Part shown: piece by piece, positions 58,749 to 64,000 of the stretch | Layout: every line of letters starts with the position of its first letter | Position numbering within the stretch: the first letter of the stretch is position 1 | Assembly: GCF_015169395.1 (NCBI RefSeq) | Contig: NZ_CP063458.1 | Location: 2,666,001-2,730,000 of the forward strand | Length of the DNA stretch: 64,000 nucleotides | Source of the DNA: Humisphaera borealis | Lineage (GTDB): Bacteria; Planctomycetota; Phycisphaerae; Tepidisphaerales; Tepidisphaeraceae | Direction: 5' to 3' | Made by a program: the position numbers and the translations under genes | Notes under the pieces: model-generated | Databases searched by the model: none | What the model was told of the DNA's origin: nothing | Seen by the model: only the letters and a program-made list of their open reading frames with translations

Positions 58749-59495
58749 ATGGTTTCGCATACGGAGAGTCCGGTCGTCACGTCGGACCGAGGATTGGTCG
58801 CCGCACGTACCGGCACGACAGCAATCGCAACAACGGTCACGCCCATCGACAGGGTTCGCTGGGGTCCGATCTGGGCAGGTCTCTTTACGGCGCTGTCAAC
58901 GCTTGCGCTGCTCAGCGTGCTCGGTCTGGCGATCGGATTCAGCAGCTATGATGCCAACGACAGCATTCGCGCCTTTGGCGTGGGCGCCGGTTGGTGGACG
59001 GCGATCAGCGCATTGATCGCGTTCTTCGTCGGCGGCATGATCTCGGCCAGAACCGCTGCCGTCCCGGGACGATCTGAAGGCATCCTCCAGGGAGCGATGG
59101 TTTGGATCGTCGCGATCCCCCTGCTGATGTACATGGTCAGCGCGATGGTTGGCGCTGCCGCCCGCACCACCGGTGCGGTGGCTGATACCGCCGCGCAGGC
59201 GTCGGTAGCAGCATCCAACACACAAGCGGGCCAGCAGGCTGCCAACCAAGGCCAGCAGGCTGCCGGTCAGTTACAGAACCAGGCGCAGCAAACGGTCGAC
59301 CAGGTACGACAGGCTGTCACGCCACAACGTGTCGAGCAGGCGGCCAATCGGGCTGCCGGTGGCGCGTGGTGGACCCTGCTGTCCATGGTCCTCGGTCTGA
59401 CGGCCGCCGCTGTCGGCGGTGTGATGGGTGCCCGAACGTCGGCGCATCTTGCCGAACACCACAGACAACATGTTGGCGTGGTTCCGGCTGCTTAA
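58749..59495 (+). CDS. Membrane protein with three or four spans
   Basis: A 248-residue protein; AAGGAG at 58737-58742 is spaced 6 bases from the ATG. Hydrophobic segments lie at about 38-60 (IWAGLFTALSTLALLSVLGL), 78-100 (WWTAISALIAFFVGGMISAR), 115-135 (GAMVWIVAIPLLMYMVSAMV) and 208-230 (WWTLLSMVLGLTAAAVGGVM). Between the last two is a Gln/Ala-rich helical segment (GQQAANQGQQAAGQLQNQAQ). Similar small membrane proteins of unknown function occur widely in soil bacteria. A strong bidirectional terminator follows. Confidence 0.78.
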   Translation: MVSHTESPVVTSDRGLVAARTGTTAIATTVTPIDRVRWGPIWAGLFTALSTLALLSVLGLAIGFSSYDANDSIRAFGVGAGWWTAISALIAFFVGGMISARTAAVPGRSEGILQGAMVWIVAIPLLMYMVSAMVGAAARTTGAVADTAAQASVAASNTQAGQQAANQGQQAAGQLQNQAQQTVDQVRQAVTPQRVEQAANRAAGGAWWTLLSMVLGLTAAAVGGVMGARTSAHLAEHHRQHVGVVPAA

Positions 59496-59522
59496 GCGGG
59501 ACGCATAAACAATCTGTAACGA

Positions 59523-59557
59523 CAAAGCCCACGAACGATTGTTCGTGGGCTTTGTGT
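59523..59557. terminator. Bidirectional intrinsic terminator between convergent genes
   Basis: AAAGCCCACGAAC-GATT-GTTCGTGGGCTTT is a perfect 13-base stem with T runs on the plus strand and A runs on its left side that serve the minus strand. It ends both the membrane protein gene and citrate synthase. Confidence 0.9.
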
Positions 59558-59577
59558 TTGAAGAGACCAGTTTACCT

Positions 59578-60744
59578 TTAGGCCCGCTGCTCGATCGGCT
59601 CCACCTTCTTGCCGAACGGCCCGGTGTAATCGTCCGTCGGGCGGATGATGCGGTTGTTCTTGTGCTGCTCCATCACATGGGCCGCCCAACCCGTCACACG
59701 GGCCACGCCGAAGATCGGCGTGAACAAATCCAGCGGGATGTCCATCGTGTAGTACGCGCTGGCGGAGAAGAAGTCGACGTTGGGGTTCAGGCCCAGCGGC
59801 TCGCCGGTCGGCTTCTTGGTGTCGCGAAGGATCGGGATGAGCCGCTCGCTCATCTCGTACCACTTGCTGTTGCCGGCGGCTTCGCCGAGCTGCTTGCTCA
59901 TCTTCCGCAGGAACGTCGCCCGCGGGTCGAACGTCCGGTAGACGCGGTGGCCGAAGCCCGGCACCTTCTGCTTATTGGCCAGCATCTCCTTGATCTTGCG
60001 CTCGGCCGAGTCGGCATCGCCGCACTGAAGGAGCAGGTGCATGACGGCCTCGTTGGCACCGCCGTGCAGCGGGCCCTTAAGAGCGCCCAGCGCGCCGGTG
60101 ATTGAGGCGTGCATGTCGGCGAGCGTCGCGGCGATGACGCGGGCGGTGAACGTGCTGGCGTTCATGCCGTGCTCAGCGTGCAGGACCAGTGCCGCGTCCA
60201 TCACGCGGACCAGCGTCTCGTGGGGCTTCTTCCCGTTCAGCATGTAGAGGAAGTTGCCGGCGATGCTCAGCGACGGATCGGGAGCGATCGGCTGCTGGTT
60301 GTTCCGGATGCGATGGTACGCCGTCACGATCGTGGGGAACTGCGCCGTCAGCCGGACGGCCTTGCGGCGGTTGGCGGCGGCCTCATTGCTCGTCAGGTCG
60401 GTGTCGCCGCCGGCCAGCGCACTGACGGCCGTCCGCAGGACGTCCATGGGCTGGGTGCCGGCGGGCAGCGCCTTGATGACCGCCAGCACGTGTGCCGGCA
60501 GTGCCATGCTCGCCGACAACTGCTGCTTGAGCGTCGCCAGCTCGGTTTTGTTCGGCAGCTTGCCGTCCCACAGAAGGTAGGCGGTTTCTTCGAAGCTCGC
60601 GTTTTCAACGAGGTCGCCGATCTCGTACCCGCGGTACACCAGTCGACCGGCGTCGCCGTCGATGAAGCAGATATCGCTCTGGGCGGCAACAACACCTTGG
60701 AGGCCGCCCTTGGCGGCGGCGGTAGCAGCAGTGGACTCGGACAT
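59578..60744 (-). CDS. gltA: Citrate synthase (citrate/2-methylcitrate synthase family)
   Basis: A 388-residue enzyme that condenses acetyl-CoA with oxaloacetate. Family marks are IDGDAGRLVYRGYEIGDLVE near the N-terminus, LHAEHGMNASTFTARVIAAT (catalytic His region, about 190), GALKGPLHGGANEAVMHLL (His, about 225), VPGFGHRVYRTFDPRA (His, about 265) and the Asp-containing NPNVDFFSASAYYTMDIPLD (about 325). The length fits the short type shared with 2-methylcitrate synthase, so PrpC activity cannot be excluded. ATG 60744 has GGAGC 7 bases upstream; a longer frame to 60942 is not supported by the family. Cytoplasmic, TCA cycle. Confidence 0.93.
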   Translation of the reverse strand: MSESTAATAAAKGGLQGVVAAQSDICFIDGDAGRLVYRGYEIGDLVENASFEETAYLLWDGKLPNKTELATLKQQLSASMALPAHVLAVIKALPAGTQPMDVLRTAVSALAGGDTDLTSNEAAANRRKAVRLTAQFPTIVTAYHRIRNNQQPIAPDPSLSIAGNFLYMLNGKKPHETLVRVMDAALVLHAEHGMNASTFTARVIAATLADMHASITGALGALKGPLHGGANEAVMHLLLQCGDADSAERKIKEMLANKQKVPGFGHRVYRTFDPRATFLRKMSKQLGEAAGNSKWYEMSERLIPILRDTKKPTGEPLGLNPNVDFFSASAYYTMDIPLDLFTPIFGVARVTGWAAHVMEQHKNNRIIRPTDDYTGPFGKKVEPIEQRA

Positions 60745-60938
60745 GGACGAAGCTCCTGTCGGGACTCCGACGACGCACCGACGTATGGTGGGCCGCTCGG
60801 GTGAAGGGGGAAAAATGGGCTCGGTTAATGGTCGAAACGCAAAGGGACGCGGAATATAGCGAGCCGGCCGCGCGAGCGTCAAACTATGTTCAAACGATTT
60901 GACGGAATGATCTGATCGCCGCCACCTGCCCGATTCCG

Positions 60939-61997
60939 TCACTTCAGGGGATTACCCGCCTTGGCCGGTTGATCGGTGGGTTTGCCTTCGGCCGGGGCTT
61001 TCTTCGGGGCAGACGGCTTGCTGCCTTCGGCCGGCTTCACGGTCACCATCGGTACCGGCGACGGGGTGGTCGCCCCGGCAAACTCGTCATACGACTTCTG
61101 GATTGCTTCGGTCGACGGCATCGGGCCGTCGGCGATCACGAAGCGGTACTTCACCGTTAGCGTATCGCCCTGCTTGATGGTTGCGGTCGGGAATGCCCCG
61201 AACCGGCCGTAGTTTCGGTACGCCGACCATCGTGTACCAGTCGGGTTGGTCGGGTGGCTCATCTCCACCACGCTGTACGAGTTCCCATTAAGCTTGAACG
61301 TCTGCCCCACCCAGGGGTAGTCCTTGTCCTTGTGTGCGTCGGCGTTTTCCTTCGGGTAGACGTAGACGCCGGCGGAAAGATCGACCTCATTGGCCGGTCG
61401 GAAGTGGATACCGGCGTGTTCGGGGTCGCCGTCGAGTTTCACTTCGCCGTTGGGTGCCTTCAGCTTCGACGTGAAGTCAATGACGATGCGGCCCGCCCCG
61501 CCCCGGCGGACGGTCATCGTCCGCTCCTCTTCGATGATCGCACGGTCCGGCTTATCGGCCTGCCAGATCGTATTCGACGAAAAGCTGGCCTCGGCGGCGT
61601 CGGCCTTCTGGCCGCTGAACGACTGGTGAACGATATCGCCGGCCTTCATGTGCCAGCGGTCGTAGCTCTTGCCTTCAAAGGTGATCTTGTTCCAGCCGAT
61701 GAAGATGCCGCGATGGTGCGTGAACTGACCGCCCGGCCCCTTGGTGATCGGGGCCTTGCCCTCGGCATCGAACACGTGCAGGTAAGGCTTATAGGTTTCG
61801 GCGGCCCGTTCCTTCGTCGAGGTGTCGTGCGCATACATGTAGCGCGTGACGACCTTGCCGTCGAGCAGAACGTCGAGGTGTTCCCCCTTCTTGTCATCGA
61901 AGGAGAAACCGGCATCGGCCGCGCGGGCAAGGCCCGGAAGCGAAGCCGCCACCAGCGAACCGGCCAGGACAGAGGTCAGAAAGGTTCGGCGCTTCAT
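60939..61997 (-). CDS. DUF6807 (PmoA-like) Tat-exported protein
   Basis: A 352-residue protein beginning MKRRTFLTSVLAGSLVAASL, a twin-arginine-type signal. The domain is the DUF6807 or PmoA-like family common in Planctomycetes, seen in YMYAHDTSTKERAAETYKPY, LHVFDAEGKAPITKGPGGQF, THHRGIFIGWNKI, HAGIHFRPANEVD and MSHPTNPTGTRWSAYRNYGR. Despite the name, no methane monooxygenase activity is implied; these are thought to be extracytoplasmic carbohydrate-related proteins. The C-terminus is a Pro/Lys/Ala-rich tail of about 50 residues. AGGAA lies just before the ATG, and the family C element starts 11 bases upstream. Confidence 0.88.
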   Translation of the reverse strand: MKRRTFLTSVLAGSLVAASLPGLARAADAGFSFDDKKGEHLDVLLDGKVVTRYMYAHDTSTKERAAETYKPYLHVFDAEGKAPITKGPGGQFTHHRGIFIGWNKITFEGKSYDRWHMKAGDIVHQSFSGQKADAAEASFSSNTIWQADKPDRAIIEEERTMTVRRGGAGRIVIDFTSKLKAPNGEVKLDGDPEHAGIHFRPANEVDLSAGVYVYPKENADAHKDKDYPWVGQTFKLNGNSYSVVEMSHPTNPTGTRWSAYRNYGRFGAFPTATIKQGDTLTVKYRFVIADGPMPSTEAIQKSYDEFAGATTPSPVPMVTVKPAEGSKPSAPKKAPAEGKPTDQPAKAGNPLK

Positions 61998-62007
61998 GAT
62001 GGTTCCT

Positions 62008-62094
62008 GTAGGGTCCGCCTTGGCGGACGCGTGTGGGTTTGTGGGTCTACGGTGCCGGGTCGTTGTGCATCGCGTCCGCCAAGGCGGACCCTAC
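62008..62094. repeat. Palindromic element, family C, paired 87-bp copy
   Basis: Left arm GTAGGGTCCGCCTTGGCGGA continues CGC; the right arm GCGTCCGCCAAGGCGGACCC continues TAC and is its exact inverted copy. It spans almost the whole gap between the DUF6807 ATG and the stop of the PVC dehydrogenase gene, which begins 5 bases beyond the element. Confidence 0.88.
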
Positions 62095-62098
62095 CGGG

Positions 62099-64000
62099 CT
62101 ACTTCGCGATATTGGAAAGCTCCTCGGCGGTCCACTGCTTCTCGCCGCGGCCGGCCGTCTCCTTGCGCACCTTCGCAACGAACGCCGGCTCGACCGGATC
62201 GGCCTCGTGGCCCCACTCCCGACGGACGTACGTCAGGATCGAAGCGATCTGGTCGTCCGTCAGCACCTGCAGCCCGGGCATCTCGCCTTCGAAGGTCTTC
62301 TTGCCCACCTTGATCGGACCGGTCAAGCCATGCAGCACGATGCGCACCGTGCGATTGGGCGTGCCCAGCGCCCATTCGCTATCGAGCAGCGGCGGCGCGA
62401 GCCCTTCCTGGCCCATGCCGCTGGGCTGATGACATACCGCGCAAAGCTGCGTGAACAGTTCCTTGCCCGCCGTGAACCGCTGCGCCTGCTCACTGGTCAG
62501 CGGCTTGAGCGGCGGGGTCTTGTCGCCGGGCTTGTTCGGCCAGCTCAGGCCGCCATCAATGCCCTTGGCCAGTTCGGCCACCTTCTTGTCGGTGCTTTTG
62601 AGCAGGTCGGCCAGCCCGGACGGCTCCTTGGCGAGCCGGAGCTTTCGCCGGGGTGCCTTGGACTTGGGGTCCGGCGCGATCGCTTCGGCAACGCCCTGAA
62701 CCAGTGCCAGCTTGTCGGCCTTCTGCTTGTCCGAGACGGTCGAGATCAGGGCGAACAGCGCATCGATTCGGTCTGCACTGCGTCCCCGGACCACGCACTC
62801 GGCCAGATCGTTGAAGAAGCCCTGCTTGTCCTTCGCCGGGGCCGTCGCAAACGCCGCATCCGCCAGCAGTGATTGCAGCAGTTCCAGTTCACGTCCCGCC
62901 GACGCACTGAGCGCCACCGACCGCACGATCGGATCGGACAGGTGCCTGGCGATGATCTTGTTCGCTGTCGGCTGAAGTTCACGGTTGGCCGGCGTCGAAT
63001 AGGCGACCACCTGAACCTGCACGGCCAGGTCAGGGTCGTTCGCCAGGTCAGGGAGCATGGAAATGGTCTCGATGCCCGTCAGCTTGCGGATGTGCTGCTC
63101 GCCGGCCCGCAGGGCTTGAAGGCGAACTTTCGGGTCGGCGTCTTTCAGGGCGGCGGCGACAACTTCGTCTTCCAGCTTGTCCATGCCCTGGAGCGTCCAG
63201 AGGGCGTGAATCTTGCCCAGCGTCGTCGTCCCGGGTTCTTTGCCGAGCGCGATCTTCTGGAGCGTGCCGACGACCTTAGCGTCGTTGCGTTCCACCAGCA
63301 GCCGCTGTGCCGTGTCGCGCCACCAGCCGTTGCCGTGCGACAATGCCGCCGCCAGTTCCGCCGAGGTGGCGGTCGACAGCTTCGGCTGCTTCGCCGGCTG
63401 CTTGTAGCCATCGGGAACGATGCGCCAGATACGGCCGCGATGGCCGTCGTTCTTGTCCAGATCGCGCTGCTTGACCTGGTCGGCCAGGTAGGCGCTCAGG
63501 TACGCCTTGTGCTGCAGGATGCCGTGGTAGAGATCGACCACGTACAGCGCACCGTCCGGCGCGTTGTAGAGGCTGACCGGGCGGAAACGCTCATCGGTGC
63601 TGACCAGGAAGTCGATCTTCGGGAAGCCGAGCGAGGTGCCGTCGTGCTGCACCGACGTGCCGACCACGTTCAGCCCTTTCTCTTCGAGCGTATGGCGGAT
63701 GATCATGTTGCCCGACGGCTCGCACACGAACGCGTTGCCCCGGTAGTCGGCTGGGAATGCGTCGCCGCGGTAGATCTGCGGTCCGCACGCGGCGGTCACG
63801 CTTTGCAGAACACCTTTGTCGTCGAGCACCTTGGTATAGCCGCGATTGACGCCGGGGTTCACGCGGCCGGGGAAGGTCTTGTTGCCGGCGACACTGGCGT
63901 TGACGCCCGTCGGATTGGCGACGAACGGGTTACCCGCCAGAAACTTGGCCGGCATCATGTCCGCGCGGAGCATCGCCGAGTTGCTGTTGTAGAAAAGCCG
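62099..64000 (-). CDS. PVC-type membrane-bound dehydrogenase/c-type cytochrome protein (partial, 5' end outside window)
   Basis: The frame runs off the right edge; 633 C-terminal residues are visible, including RLFYNSNSAMLRADMMPAKF at the very edge, which is typical of the soluble-glucose-dehydrogenase-like propeller of PVC proteins. Following regions are propeller blades (GPQIYRGDAFPADYRGNAFV, PVSLYNAPDGALYVVDLYHG), HEAT-like helices (~170-440: TLGKIHALWTLQGMDKLEDE, LADDPDLAVQ-like units) and a C-terminal cytochrome c domain with CAVCHQPSGMGQEGLAPPLL (heme CxxCH, about 550) and the distal Met region GEMPGLQVLTDDQIASILTY. Probably an extracytoplasmic sugar or alcohol oxidation protein; the substrate is unknown. 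Confidence 0.9.
   Translation of the reverse strand, partial: RLFYNSNSAMLRADMMPAKFLAGNPFVANPTGVNASVAGNKTFPGRVNPGVNRGYTKVLDDKGVLQSVTAACGPQIYRGDAFPADYRGNAFVCEPSGNMIIRHTLEEKGLNVVGTSVQHDGTSLGFPKIDFLVSTDERFRPVSLYNAPDGALYVVDLYHGILQHKAYLSAYLADQVKQRDLDKNDGHRGRIWRIVPDGYKQPAKQPKLSTATSAELAAALSHGNGWWRDTAQRLLVERNDAKVVGTLQKIALGKEPGTTTLGKIHALWTLQGMDKLEDEVVAAALKDADPKVRLQALRAGEQHIRKLTGIETISMLPDLANDPDLAVQVQVVAYSTPANRELQPTANKIIARHLSDPIVRSVALSASAGRELELLQSLLADAAFATAPAKDKQGFFNDLAECVVRGRSADRIDALFALISTVSDKQKADKLALVQGVAEAIAPDPKSKAPRRKLRLAKEPSGLADLLKSTDKKVAELAKGIDGGLSWPNKPGDKTPPLKPLTSEQAQRFTAGKELFTQLCAVCHQPSGMGQEGLAPPLLDSEWALGTPNRTVRIVLHGLTGPIKVGKKTFEGEMPGLQVLTDDQIASILTYVRREWGHEADPVEPAFVAKVRKETAGRGEKQWTAEELSNIAK

Overview
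The window reads as a high-GC chromosome segment from a planctomycete. The lineage call rests on gene families that are typical of Planctomycetota: a DUF1501 protein beside a DUF1549/DUF1553 cytochrome-type protein, a PVC-type membrane-bound dehydrogenase/c-type cytochrome protein, three secreted proteins with an N-terminal LEPR-XLL-like motif, a DUF6807 (PmoA-like) protein, and many Tat or Sec exported proteins of unknown substrate. A Phycisphaerae/Tepidisphaerales relative is my guess, not something the sequence proves. No rRNA, tRNA, CRISPR array, prophage or transposase gene was recognised.

Layout. 1-10.9 kb: exported or membrane proteins (two paralogous PQQ-like propellers, a 1,314-residue TPR protein, an FG-GAP/VCBS protein). 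11-17 kb: a PilZ protein, then on the minus strand an IclR-type regulator overlapping a large secreted protein, and an exported FAD oxidoreductase. 17.4-20.3 kb: a histone-deacetylase-like hydrolase, a receiver-HATPase protein and a tandem universal stress protein. 20.4-24.1 kb: the housekeeping run rpsP-trmD-rplS-(small ORF)-yraN-tatD with a recognisable promoter and terminator. 24.2-33.1 kb: membrane proteins, a queuosine-tRNA mannosyltransferase-like enzyme, glycyl-tRNA synthetase, rpsT, a TPR protein, and def-fmt. 33.4-37.5 kb: a GNAT protein carrying an internal 42-bp repeat array, three poorly characterised ORFs and an alpha/beta hydrolase. 37.8-44.1 kb: DUF1501, DUF1549/DUF1553, an anti-sigma-like membrane protein and an ECF sigma factor. 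44.4-55.5 kb: three LEPR-XLL surface proteins around a TPR-glycosyltransferase, two of them ending in nearly identical Calx-beta modules. 55.7-64 kb: a Tat-exported leucine-rich-repeat protein, a helical exported protein, a membrane protein, citrate synthase, a DUF6807 protein and a partial PVC dehydrogenase/cytochrome.

The most unusual signal lies between the genes. At least ten sequence families of palindromic elements share one architecture (a short palindrome, a spacer, and usually the inverted copy of that palindrome). They lie within a few bases of start or stop codons, sit between operon partners such as def and fmt, and in several cases have become part of a reading frame or supply a stop codon. 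A second unusual signal is the DNA word GGGTTCGTTCGG, found nine times within one GNAT gene in all three reading frames, five of them at an exact 42-bp period. A third is an IclR gene whose promoter, palindromic operator and coding sequence appear to converge on a non-standard start.
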